This document shows positions 53,404 through 62,044 of a stretch of DNA of 64,000 nt, piece by piece; the stretch's first letter is position 1, and every line of letters begins with the position of its first letter. The position numbers were made by a program, and so were the translations under genes. The DNA is from Paracoccaceae bacterium (GTDB lineage: Bacteria; Pseudomonadota; Alphaproteobacteria; Rhodobacterales; Rhodobacteraceae). The stretch spans positions 124,001 to 188,000 of the forward strand of contig JAIOJF010000038.1 in NCBI GenBank assembly GCA_019911965.1, written 5' to 3'. A model generated the notes under the pieces. The model made no database searches, was not told the origin of the DNA, and saw only the letters and a program-made list of their open reading frames with translations.

Positions 53404-54249
53404 ATGCGTCTGGTAAGTTTCCGCCGTGCTGACGGCGGCATGGGTTTTGGCACGATCACCGGCGATGTGATCGCCGATTGCGCGGCGGTGATGACCGGCC
53501 ACTGTGATCTGCGCGCCGTGCTGGCGGATAATGCGCTGACGGCGCTGTCGTCGGCGGCGGCGACGGCACCGCGATTGCCGCTGGCCTCGGTCACGCTTCT
53601 GCCGCCGGTGCCGAACCCTGACAAGATCCTCTGTGTCGGCCTGAATTACCTGGCGCATATTCTGGAAGGCGGGCGCGAACCCTTGCCCTATCCGTCGATG
53701 TTCACCCGCTATCCGGCCTCGGTGGTCGGGCATGGCAGCGCGATGGCGCGCCCGGCGGAATCGGACAAGTTTGATTTCGAGGGCGAAATGGCGGTGGTGA
53801 TCGGCAGGCCCGGGCGGCGGATTGCCGCGGCGAATGCGCTGGATCATGTGGCCGGGTATACCTGTTTCAACGACGGCTCGATCCGTGATTATCAGGGGCA
53901 CAGCTCGCAATTCTGGCCGGGCAAGAACTTCCAGAATTCCGGCGCGATGGGCCCCTGGATCGTGACGGCGGACGAGGCCCCCGATCCCGGTGCGATGCAT
54001 CTCAGAACCCTGTTGAACGGGCAGGAGGTGCAATCCTCGCCGGTCAGCGATCTGGCCATCGGGGTTGCGGACCTGATCGCCTACATCTCCACCGTGATCG
54101 AATTGCTGCCGGGCGATGTGATCGCCACCGGCACGCCAAGCGGCGTGGGCCTTTACCGCAAGCCGCCGCTTTTCATGAAGGCCGGCGATGTGGTCGAGGT
54201 CGAGATTTCCGGCATCGGCACGCTGCGCAACCCGGTGGTGGATGGCTGA
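53404..54249 (+). CDS. Fumarylacetoacetate hydrolase-family protein
   Basis: A 281-residue FAH-fold enzyme. DKILCVGLNYLAHI opens the catalytic domain; FEGEMAVVIGRPGR, AGYTCFNDGSIRDYQ and the acidic metal site E-x-E, with IATGTPSGVG as the classical closing motif, are all seen. The family hydrates or cleaves 2-hydroxy-6-oxo-dienoates, acylpyruvates or related diketones. GAGGAG precedes the ATG. Together with the extradiol dioxygenase it forms the lower half of a meta-cleavage pathway. Confidence 0.92.
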   Translation: MRLVSFRRADGGMGFGTITGDVIADCAAVMTGHCDLRAVLADNALTALSSAAATAPRLPLASVTLLPPVPNPDKILCVGLNYLAHILEGGREPLPYPSMFTRYPASVVGHGSAMARPAESDKFDFEGEMAVVIGRPGRRIAAANALDHVAGYTCFNDGSIRDYQGHSSQFWPGKNFQNSGAMGPWIVTADEAPDPGAMHLRTLLNGQEVQSSPVSDLAIGVADLIAYISTVIELLPGDVIATGTPSGVGLYRKPPLFMKAGDVVEVEISGIGTLRNPVVDG

Positions 54250-54255
54250 AAACGC

Positions 54256-55245
54256 CTAACCCTGACGCAGGGTCGCCGTCACTTCCGCCAGGATCGAAAC
54301 CGCGATCTCGGCGGGGGTTTTCGCGCTGATCGACAGGCCGACCGGAGCATGGATGCGGCCAAGCTGGCCGTGCGTCAGCCCGGCGGCAGTCAACCGGTCC
54401 AGCCGCTTGGCATGGGTTTTGCGCGAGCCGAGGCAGCCGAGGTAGAAGGCCTCTGATCCAAGGGCCGCGGTGATCGCGGGATCGTCGATCTTGGGGTCAT
54501 GCGACAGGGTGACAATGGCGGTGCGCGCATCCAGCCCGATTGCGGCCATTGCCGCATCCGGCCAGTCGGTGCGGATGTCCAGATCGGGAAACCGCGCCGC
54601 CGTGGCGAAGGCGTCGCGTGGGTCGATCAATACCGTGTCCCAGCCCGCCAGCCGCGCCATCGGCACCAGTGCCTGGGCGATATGCACCGCACCGATCACG
54701 ATCATCTTCAGCGGCGGATTGTGGATGCTGATGAACGCATCGCCCTCAAACCCCGCTCGATCCTCGCGCAGGCGCGGGGCGATTACGTCGCCGAGGGCAG
54801 CGTCGCTTGCATCGGCCAGCCGGTGGGTTCCGCCTGTGGTGCCGATGACCCAGGCCACCGGCTGGCGGGCGGCGCGGATCGCCACCAGCCGTTCCAAAAG
54901 GGCAATATCAGGGCCTTCGCCGGTTCCGACCGGCAGCACCAGCACCTTGATATTGCCGCCACAGGCCAGCCCGACGGCAAAGGCCTCGTCATCGGAAACA
55001 CCGTAATCCAGCAGCCGCATCCGGCCATCGGCCAGCGCCTCGCCCGCCTCGATCACCACCGCGCCTTCGACGCAACCGCCCGAAACCGAACCGGCAATCG
55101 CGCCGTCATCGCCGATCGCCATCATCGCGCCGACCGGCCGGGGGGCGGAACCCCATGTCTCGACCACCAGCGCCAGCGCCACCTGGCGGCCCTGGTCGAT
55201 CCAGCCAAGGGCGGTTTCGGGGATGTCGTTTATGGAAATCGTCAT
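54256..55245 (-). CDS. XdhC/CoxI-family molybdoenzyme maturation-like protein
   Basis: A 329-residue protein with the XdhC N-terminal domain (VALALVVETWGSAPRPVGAMM, GSVSGGCVEGAVV) and a Rossmann-like C-terminal domain (AVHIAQALVPMARLAGW, VLIDPR). XdhC proteins help insert sulfurated molybdenum cofactor into xanthine-dehydrogenase-type enzymes. No XdhA or XdhB genes lie in the window, so the partner enzyme is elsewhere. The ATG at 55245 begins at the first conserved strand. Convergent with the FAH gene at six bases and divergent from the SGNH/RTX gene. Confidence 0.85.
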   Translation of the reverse strand: MTISINDIPETALGWIDQGRQVALALVVETWGSAPRPVGAMMAIGDDGAIAGSVSGGCVEGAVVIEAGEALADGRMRLLDYGVSDDEAFAVGLACGGNIKVLVLPVGTGEGPDIALLERLVAIRAARQPVAWVIGTTGGTHRLADASDAALGDVIAPRLREDRAGFEGDAFISIHNPPLKMIVIGAVHIAQALVPMARLAGWDTVLIDPRDAFATAARFPDLDIRTDWPDAAMAAIGLDARTAIVTLSHDPKIDDPAITAALGSEAFYLGCLGSRKTHAKRLDRLTAAGLTHGQLGRIHAPVGLSISAKTPAEIAVSILAEVTATLRQG

Positions 55246-55386
55246 GGTGGAGCAGTCCGGCGGGTATGATCTGGCATTCGCCGCAAGCCTGCCGCCAACG
55301 CCACTCCGACGCAAGCGCTTGTGTGAAATCGCGGCTTCGTGCGACACTTCCACCCAAAAGCTAAGACGGCAAGGATGGCAACAGGC

Positions 55387-58248
55387 ATGACAGGTTTCGC
55401 AAGCAGCAGGTGGTGGAAGGCCATCGCAGTTTTCGTGGCGCTGGCCGTACTGCCAGCCTCGGCAAGGGCCGCCGAATTGCGGGCCTATTTCTTCGGCAAT
55501 TCGCTGGTCTATCACGCGGAAGGTGGCGCGGCGACCGCCGTGCCGCATTGGCTGGCGCTGTTGGCCAAAGCCTCGGGCAAGGGCTTCGCGGCCAGCGGGC
55601 AATGGGGGTTCCTGAGGAACTTCGCCGCCGATCTGCCGCCGATTGCCAATTGGTCTTTCGCCAATGTTACCCCGGCCTTTGATCCCGACCGGGGCGATTT
55701 TGCCTCTGCCGGGATCAGTGCAATCGTTCTCAGCCCGGCGAATTTCATTCAGGGCCGCGCGGCATCAGCCCCATATGAGGGCGACAACCCGGATGGTCAA
55801 AGCCCGCTCGGTGCGGCGCTGGCGCTGGTGGACGCGCTGGGCGATCAGGCTCCGGGGGCGGTGATCTATCTCTATGAAGGCTGGCCGGATATGGGGCCGT
55901 TTGCCAAGCAGTTTCCGCCGGATGCGGATGCTTTCGCTGCCTATCGGGCCTATGCGACAGGGGATTTCCACCGCTGGCATCTGGATTTTGTGCAGGCGCT
56001 GAAGGCGGCCAGGCCGGGGCGGGAATTCCGGCTTATCCCGGTCTCGTCGGTGGTGGCGAAGCTGGTCTCGGACGGGCCGCTTGCCGGGATGTCACCGGCT
56101 GATCTTTATATCGACGATGCGCCGCACGGCACGCCCGCCCTTTACCTGCTGGCGGCGATGGTGACCTATTCCGCGCTTTACGGCGAGGCCCCGGCGATGC
56201 CGCCCGGCGCGTTGCCGCTGCCGGGGGATTTCACCGCGATCAGCGCCGCCATCGCCGCCCGGATGGGCCTTCAGGCTGCCTCTGCGCCGCCCGCCGAGTC
56301 TCCGCTGCAGGGCCTTGGCCTTGCCAATCCGTCGCTGGCGATGGGGCTGGACGGTATTTCCGACTGGTCGCCGCAGCACCCGTTCATCGACCTGATGAAG
56401 ACCGCCCGGCCCTGGATCGGCCACCGCCCCGGCCAGTGGGGCGGCATGGAGGCCGATGCGATGGAGGCGGGCGGCCTCCTCGACGCCAACGGCTGGCCGC
56501 TGGCGATCCCCGACGGTATCGAGAAACTGGAAACCATGATCCTGACGGACCGCGATCCGGCCACGGCCTCGCTGGCCGGGCGCTACCGGCTGACCTACAG
56601 GGGCGAGGGCGAATTGCGCCTGGGCGGGCGGGCCGCCAATCCGAGTTACGGCAAAGGCGAAATCCGTTTCGATTTCACTCCCGGCGACGGGCCGGTGGTG
56701 ATTACCATTCTCAGCACCGATCCGGGGCGCAATGGCAACCACATCCGCGATATCTCGGTCATCCGCGCCGATCAGATCGAATTGTCCGAGGCCGGTGCGG
56801 TGTTCAATCCCGACTGGCTGGCGCATGTCGCGGACCTGCGCTCGGTGCGGTTCATGGACTGGATGTTCACCAATGGCTCGACGCAGGCGGCCTGGGCCGA
56901 CCGTCCGCAGATCGGCGATTACAGCTATGCGCGGCGCGGCGTGCCGGTGGAGGTGATGCTGGCGCTGGCCAACCGGATCGGGGCCGATCCGTGGTTCAAC
57001 ATGCCGCACCTGGCGGATGACGATTATATTCGCCGCTTCGCCGAAGCGGTGCGCGACGGGCTGAACCCGGACCTGAAGGCGCATGTGGAATATTCCAACG
57101 AATTGTGGAACTTCATCTTCCCGCAGACAATCTGGGCACGGGCCGAGGCGGCGCGGCGCTGGCCGGATGCCGGGGATGATGGCTGGATGCAGCTTGCCGG
57201 CGGGCGTGCCGCCGAGATGGCGGCGATCTGGGCCGAGGTGTTCGGCGATGCAGCTGCGGCGCGGCTGGTGCGGGTGGTGGCGGTGCATACCGGCTGGCCG
57301 GGGCTGGAGGCGGCAATTCTTGAGGCTCCCTTGTGGGTGGGCGATGGCGCTGGCCGTCAGCCTCCTGCCAGCGCCTTCGATGCCTATGCGGTGACGGGGT
57401 ATTTCGGCTATGACCTCGGCAGCGAGGCGATGGCCCCGACATTAGGTGACTGGTTGCGCGACAGCCGCAAGGCGGCGGAAGTGGTGGCGGCGGAGCAAGG
57501 ATTGAGCGGCGATGCGGCGCGGCGCTACATCTCCGATCACCGCTTCGATCTCGCGATTGCCCGGGCCGAAACTCATCTCGCCACCGAGGCATTGCCCGAA
57601 TTGCTGGACAGGACATTTCCCTATCACGCGGGCGTCGCTGCCAGGCATGGCTTGCGGCTGGTGATGTATGAGGGTGGCACGCATGTGACCGGCCTTGGCG
57701 CGGTGATCGCGGATGACGAAGCGACGGCGTTTTTCACCAACCTCAATTACAGCCCGGCCATGGCGCGGCTGTATCAGACGTTGCTGACGGGCTGGCGCGC
57801 CGCAGGCGGCACCCAGTTCAACGCCTATGTGGATATCGGGCGGCCCAGCAAATGGGGAAGCTGGGGCGCGATACGGCATCTGGACGACACCAACCCGCGC
57901 GCCGACGTTTTGGCCGCCGACAACCGCGAAGTGCCGGGCTGGTGGGAGGTCCGCACGCCGGATGCCTTCACCCACGGCGGCCTGTTTGAGGGCAGCGACG
58001 GCCCCGAGGTTCTGGCCGGCAGCGAAAAGGCGGACATTCTGCTCGGCCGGGGCGGTGACGATATCCTGATCGTCGCCGGTGACGGCGACCTTTTGCATGG
58101 CGGGGCGGGCCACGATATCGCGGTGCTGGCCGGGCGCGTCAGCGATTACCGGTTCGTGCGGCAGGGCGAGCGCCTGCTGGCGATCTGGTCGGGCGGTCAG
58201 GCCTCGCTGTTCGATATCGAGGTGGTGCGGTTCACCGGCGGCCAGTAG
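55387..58248 (+). CDS. Secreted SGNH-like and glycosidase-like protein with C-terminal RTX repeats
   Basis: A 953-residue protein of no family I recognise. A Sec signal peptide ends near residue 28 (PASARA). Residues about 35-300 resemble an SGNH esterase: FFGNSL with S39 and D244-A-P-H247. A beta-rich section (about 390-460) follows. Residues about 470-880 look like a glycoside-hydrolase TIM barrel with EYSNELWN (N571-E572) and MYEGG (E762), the N-E and nucleophile pattern of clan GH-A. The end (about 880-953) has GSEKADILLGRGGDD-type RTX repeats. The ATG at 55387 is preferred; ATG 55375 and GTG 55339 are alternatives. Next to polysaccharide genes, so it probably modifies a surface glycan. 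Confidence 0.75.
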   Translation: MTGFASSRWWKAIAVFVALAVLPASARAAELRAYFFGNSLVYHAEGGAATAVPHWLALLAKASGKGFAASGQWGFLRNFAADLPPIANWSFANVTPAFDPDRGDFASAGISAIVLSPANFIQGRAASAPYEGDNPDGQSPLGAALALVDALGDQAPGAVIYLYEGWPDMGPFAKQFPPDADAFAAYRAYATGDFHRWHLDFVQALKAARPGREFRLIPVSSVVAKLVSDGPLAGMSPADLYIDDAPHGTPALYLLAAMVTYSALYGEAPAMPPGALPLPGDFTAISAAIAARMGLQAASAPPAESPLQGLGLANPSLAMGLDGISDWSPQHPFIDLMKTARPWIGHRPGQWGGMEADAMEAGGLLDANGWPLAIPDGIEKLETMILTDRDPATASLAGRYRLTYRGEGELRLGGRAANPSYGKGEIRFDFTPGDGPVVITILSTDPGRNGNHIRDISVIRADQIELSEAGAVFNPDWLAHVADLRSVRFMDWMFTNGSTQAAWADRPQIGDYSYARRGVPVEVMLALANRIGADPWFNMPHLADDDYIRRFAEAVRDGLNPDLKAHVEYSNELWNFIFPQTIWARAEAARRWPDAGDDGWMQLAGGRAAEMAAIWAEVFGDAAAARLVRVVAVHTGWPGLEAAILEAPLWVGDGAGRQPPASAFDAYAVTGYFGYDLGSEAMAPTLGDWLRDSRKAAEVVAAEQGLSGDAARRYISDHRFDLAIARAETHLATEALPELLDRTFPYHAGVAARHGLRLVMYEGGTHVTGLGAVIADDEATAFFTNLNYSPAMARLYQTLLTGWRAAGGTQFNAYVDIGRPSKWGSWGAIRHLDDTNPRADVLAADNREVPGWWEVRTPDAFTHGGLFEGSDGPEVLAGSEKADILLGRGGDDILIVAGDGDLLHGGAGHDIAVLAGRVSDYRFVRQGERLLAIWSGGQASLFDIEVVRFTGGQ

Positions 58249-58250
58249 CG

Positions 58251-59510
58251 TCAGGTCTGGCGACTGGCCATTGCCGCTGTCGTGATCCCGTGGCGGGCGG
58301 GCATTGCCCCCGTCTTTGCCATCTCCGACAACAGCGTTTCCGCCCCGATGGCGGAATGAAACTGTGCCTCGATCAGGCGCTGCGCGGCTTCGCCGAGGCG
58401 CGTGGCAAGGGCCGGGTCGGCGACAATCGCCTGGATCGCATCTGCCAGCGCTTCGGGTGATTTCGGGGCCACCAGCCAGCCGGTTTCGCCATGCGTGATC
58501 AGTTCCGGCACGCCGCCCGCATCGGTGCCGATGGTCGGAACACCGCTGGCCATCGCCTCCATATAGGCGACCCCAAGGGGTTCGTGCCAACTGGCCAGCA
58601 CGAAGATATGGGCGGCATGAAGGCGGTCGCGCACCTGATCCGAGCTGATCGCGCCCAGCAGGCGCACCCGGTTGTGCAGGCCTTTGGCCACCAGAAGCGC
58701 CTCTAGCTCGCGGCGATAGCCATTGCCGCCATTGTCATCCTCGCCCGCGATGTCCAGTTCGACCTTCAGGCCGCGCTCCGCCAGCAGCGAAACCGCCTGC
58801 ATCAGGTCCTGATGGCCCTTGACGATATTGAGCCGACCGCAGGCGAATACCCGGATCACCTCGTCCTTTCGGGCGGGCTGATAGGGGGTCTTGCGGCGCA
58901 GGGCCTCGGTATCGACACCCATCGGCTGGATCGGCACCCGGCGCGGCAGGTCGGGGCCAATCTCGGCGCGGATTTCGCCCAGTATCTTGCGGGTGATGAC
59001 CAGCCCGAAGGCCGCACCGCGCCATTTCAGGCCCTGCCCGGGGCCGTAATCGCATAATGGCCCGTGCAATGTCAGCGAGTAGGGCAGGCCGGTCATTTCC
59101 GCCGCCAGTGCCGCGATCAGTGCGGCGCGACCGCAGGAATGGGCGTGGATATGGGTGATGCCGCGCCGCCGACAGGCCCGCGCCAGCCGCGCCGCTGCCG
59201 GGGCGCAGATCAGCAGATCGCGCCAGAGGGCGCGGCCACCACGCCCCAGATCATTGCGCCAGCGCCAGAACGGCACAGCGGCAAGCCCGCGCAAGGCGGT
59301 AAGCGGATCGGCCCGGCCCAGATATTCGGTGCGCCCGATCGCCTCGTCAGACCAGTCATGCGAGATCAGGCCGGGCGGCGGCATTGTGGTGGAGAACAAT
59401 TGCACGCCCGCGCCCATCGCCTCCAGCGCCTTGATCTCGCGCCAGAAGAAGATATGCGTCTGGCCGGGAAATTGCGGCACCAGATATGCGATATTTGGCG
59501 GTTCAGCCAT
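58251..59510 (-). CDS. Glycosyltransferase family 4-like (exopolysaccharide)
   Basis: A 419-residue GT-B glycosyltransferase. The N-terminal half begins IAYLVPQFPGQTHIFFWREI and contains HIHAHSCGRAAL; the C-terminal half has VIRVFACGRLNIVKGHQDLMQA and the donor site EPLGVAYMEAMASGVPTIGTDAGGVPELI with its E-x7-E. It transfers a sugar from a nucleotide donor, probably onto a lipid-linked exopolysaccharide. Start at 59510 or at 59519 (MGRMAEPPN). It is convergent with the SGNH/RTX gene (three bases) and divergent from the GT2 gene, which suggests one locus. Confidence 0.9.
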   Translation of the reverse strand: MAEPPNIAYLVPQFPGQTHIFFWREIKALEAMGAGVQLFSTTMPPPGLISHDWSDEAIGRTEYLGRADPLTALRGLAAVPFWRWRNDLGRGGRALWRDLLICAPAAARLARACRRRGITHIHAHSCGRAALIAALAAEMTGLPYSLTLHGPLCDYGPGQGLKWRGAAFGLVITRKILGEIRAEIGPDLPRRVPIQPMGVDTEALRRKTPYQPARKDEVIRVFACGRLNIVKGHQDLMQAVSLLAERGLKVELDIAGEDDNGGNGYRRELEALLVAKGLHNRVRLLGAISSDQVRDRLHAAHIFVLASWHEPLGVAYMEAMASGVPTIGTDAGGVPELITHGETGWLVAPKSPEALADAIQAIVADPALATRLGEAAQRLIEAQFHSAIGAETLLSEMAKTGAMPARHGITTAAMASRQT

Positions 59511-59681
59511 GCGGCCCATGCCCCTCGTTGCACCAATCGCCCCGCTTTCGCAGGCAAATCCGGTGGTTTTGGTGCGAAAATGCGGCCCTTGCGGGGCAAT
59601 GGCACCGTGCTGCATTGACAGGCAGGCCCACAGGGCGGCATTTTCCTGCCGGGGCAGCAACGCGACAGAACGGCAGAACCC

Positions 59682-60542
59682 ATGACAGGCAACAAGGGTG
59701 CAGGCGAGCCTTGCATCAGCGTCATCATCCCGGCCAGCAATGAACAGGACCTGATCGGGCGTTGCCTGGAGGCGGTTTTGACGTCAACGGGTTTTGGTGA
59801 CTTGCCTGTCGAGATTCTGGTGATGGCGAATGGCTGCGGTGACGATACCGTCGCCATCGCCAAAGGCTACACCGCGCAGGCGAGCGCGCTGGGCTGGCGG
59901 CTGGACGTGGCGGAGCTTGCAACACCCGGCAAGCTGAACGCCCTGAACGAGGGCGACGCCCGCGCCCGCGCCGAAATCCGTGCCTATCTGGATGCCGATG
60001 TCGTGGTATCGCCGCCCCTGCTGGCGGAGATACGGGCCGCCCTCATGCGCCCCGATGCCGCCTATGCCAGCGGCCGCGCCATTATCGCGCCGACTGAAAC
60101 CGCCTTCGCGCGGGCCTATGCAAGGTTCTATGCGACCGTGCCCTTCATGCAGACCGGCGTGCCCGGTTGCGGGTTGTTCGCGGTCAACGCGGCGGGGCGG
60201 GCGCGTTGGGGGCAATTCCCGGATATCATTTCGGACGATACCTTCGTGCGCCTGTCCTTCATGCCTGCCGAGCGGATCGGCGTTGCCGCCAGCTACACCT
60301 GGCCGATTGTCGAGGGGTTCGGCAATATGGTGCGGGTGCGGCGGCGTCAGGATGCCGGGGTGGCGGAGATCGCGGCGAGATACCCGGCGCTTCTGGCCAA
60401 TGACGACAAGCCGCGCTTCGGCATGGCAGGGGTGCTGAAACGCGCGTTGGCCGATCCGCTGGGTTTTGCCGCTTACGGTGCGGTGGCGCTGGCGGTGCGA
60501 TTGCGTGGGCGTGGCGCGAATGGCTGGGAGCGCGGGCGTTGA
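59682..60542 (+). CDS. Glycosyltransferase family 2
   Basis: A 286-residue GT-A glycosyltransferase. ISVIIPASNEQDLIGRCLEAVL is the nucleotide-sugar entrance, YLDADVVVSPPLL the D-x-D-type metal site, and GVPGCGLFAVN the acceptor region. A hydrophobic tail (about 255-275) may anchor it to the membrane. It overlaps the flippase gene by TTGA, so both belong to one transcript for polysaccharide assembly. Confidence 0.9.
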   Translation: MTGNKGAGEPCISVIIPASNEQDLIGRCLEAVLTSTGFGDLPVEILVMANGCGDDTVAIAKGYTAQASALGWRLDVAELATPGKLNALNEGDARARAEIRAYLDADVVVSPPLLAEIRAALMRPDAAYASGRAIIAPTETAFARAYARFYATVPFMQTGVPGCGLFAVNAAGRARWGQFPDIISDDTFVRLSFMPAERIGVAASYTWPIVEGFGNMVRVRRRQDAGVAEIAARYPALLANDDKPRFGMAGVLKRALADPLGFAAYGAVALAVRLRGRGANGWERGR

Positions 60543-61894
60543 GCCGCCTTGCCCACAGCCTGCGCGGCAATTCGCTGACGGCACGCGCGCTCAGGGGTTC
60601 GACCTGGACGATCCTTGGCTATGGCGGCGGGCAGGTGCTGAGGCTGGCGTCGAACCTGATCCTGACCCGGCTGTTATTCCCCGAGGCGTTCGGCGCGATG
60701 GCTCTGGTGTCGATGTTCCTGATGGGGCTGGCGATGTTTTCCGATATCGGCGTCGGCCCGGCGATCATGCGCAGTACGCGCGGCGACGATCGGGATTTCC
60801 TGAACACCGCCTGGACCATTCAGGTTGTGCGCGGCTTTTGCCTGTGGCTGGTGGCCTGCGTGCTGGCCTTGCCGATGGCTTGGCTCTACCAGACGCCGGA
60901 CCTGGCGGGCTGGCTGCTGGTCGGTTCGCTTAGCCTGCTGATCATGGGCTTCAACCCGACCCGCATGGAAACCGCCAACCGGCATCTGGCGCTGGGCCGG
61001 GTGACGCTGATCGACCTGTCCAGCCAGGTCATCGGGCTGATCGTTGCCATCGCGCTGGCGCTTGCCTTGCGCTCGGTCTGGGCGCTGGTAATCAGCGGCG
61101 TGCTGAGTTCGCTGGTTTATCTGGCGCTGAATTCCGCCCTGCTGCCCGGCGAACGCAATCGCTTCCGATGGGACCGCAGCGCAGGCCATGAGCTGATCCA
61201 TTTCGGCAAATGGATATTCCTGTCGACGGTGGCGGGGTTCTTGTACAGCCAGGGCGACCGGGCGATCCTGGGTAAATATCTCAGCCTCGACATGCTGGGG
61301 ATTTACAATATCGGCTATTTCCTGGCCTCGTTCCCGATGCTGCTGGGCGGCGCACTGGTGCGCAAGATCATGATCCCGCTCTACCGCGAGCGCCCGCCGG
61401 GGGCTTCGGCGGAGAACTTCGCCAAGTTCCGCCGGTTGCGGGTGCCGCTGACCGCCGCGCTGGTGCTGCTGTTGATCGCGCTGGCGGTATTCGGGGTGGC
61501 GCTGGTGCGGCTGCTTTACGATCCGCGCTACGATGCTGCCGGGGCGGTGGTGGTGCTGATCGCCTGCGCGATGATCGTTCCGGTGATCACCGTGACTTAC
61601 GATCAGGCCGCCCTTGCCTCGGGCGACGGGCGGGCGTTTTTCGCGCTGGCGGCGCTGAAGGCCGGGCTGCTGATCGCGGGCCTGCTGGCCGGGGTCGAGT
61701 TGGCCGGGCTGTTCGGCGCGCTGATCGGGCAGGGGCTGGCGATGCTGGCGATCTATCCCGCTACCATCTGGCTGGCGCGTCGGCAGGGGGCCTGGGACCC
61801 GGGCCATGATTTCGGCTTTGCCGGGATCGGCGCTCTGGGGGTGATTCTGGCCATATGGCTCAATCTCGAACCAATCTCCGCTTTGATCCAGTAA
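60539..61894 (+). CDS. Polysaccharide flippase (Wzx / MOP family)
   Basis: A 451-residue membrane protein with about twelve to fourteen hydrophobic segments. TWTILGYGGGQVLRLASNLILTRLLFPEAFGAMALVSMF is typical of Wzx-type exporters of lipid-linked sugar units (quoted segments are consecutive: GSTWTILGYGGGQ, then LRLASNLILTRLL). It uses a TTG start overlapping the glycosyltransferase stop, with GGGAGC upstream. It should move lipid-linked glycan from the cytoplasmic to the periplasmic face. Confidence 0.88.
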   Translation: MSRLAHSLRGNSLTARALRGSTWTILGYGGGQVLRLASNLILTRLLFPEAFGAMALVSMFLMGLAMFSDIGVGPAIMRSTRGDDRDFLNTAWTIQVVRGFCLWLVACVLALPMAWLYQTPDLAGWLLVGSLSLLIMGFNPTRMETANRHLALGRVTLIDLSSQVIGLIVAIALALALRSVWALVISGVLSSLVYLALNSALLPGERNRFRWDRSAGHELIHFGKWIFLSTVAGFLYSQGDRAILGKYLSLDMLGIYNIGYFLASFPMLLGGALVRKIMIPLYRERPPGASAENFAKFRRLRVPLTAALVLLLIALAVFGVALVRLLYDPRYDAAGAVVVLIACAMIVPVITVTYDQAALASGDGRAFFALAALKAGLLIAGLLAGVELAGLFGALIGQGLAMLAIYPATIWLARRQGAWDPGHDFGFAGIGALGVILAIWLNLEPISALIQ

Positions 61895-62044
61895 CTGTTA
61901 ACCGTTTGGAAACATTAACGGATTAGCGCCCTAGTTCAGCCATCATCTATCCCGATTTCCGCCGCGCGCCCGCCATCGCATGGCCACGCGGCGATGCAAT
62001 CAATGGATGTTAGTTCCGTTTGCGGCCTCCCGTAAGCGGGGGTT
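61895..62044. promoter_or_regulatory. Spacer before the polyketide synthase gene, with TTAAC half-sites
   Basis: GTTAA and TTAAC occur as an inverted pair separated by 13 bases just after the flippase stop (region 61898-61921). TTAAC is the half-site of CtrA-type regulators in alphaproteobacteria, but the spacing is not the normal seven. No clear sigma-70 promoter was found; the synthase may be read from the flippase transcript or from this spacer. Confidence 0.3.
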
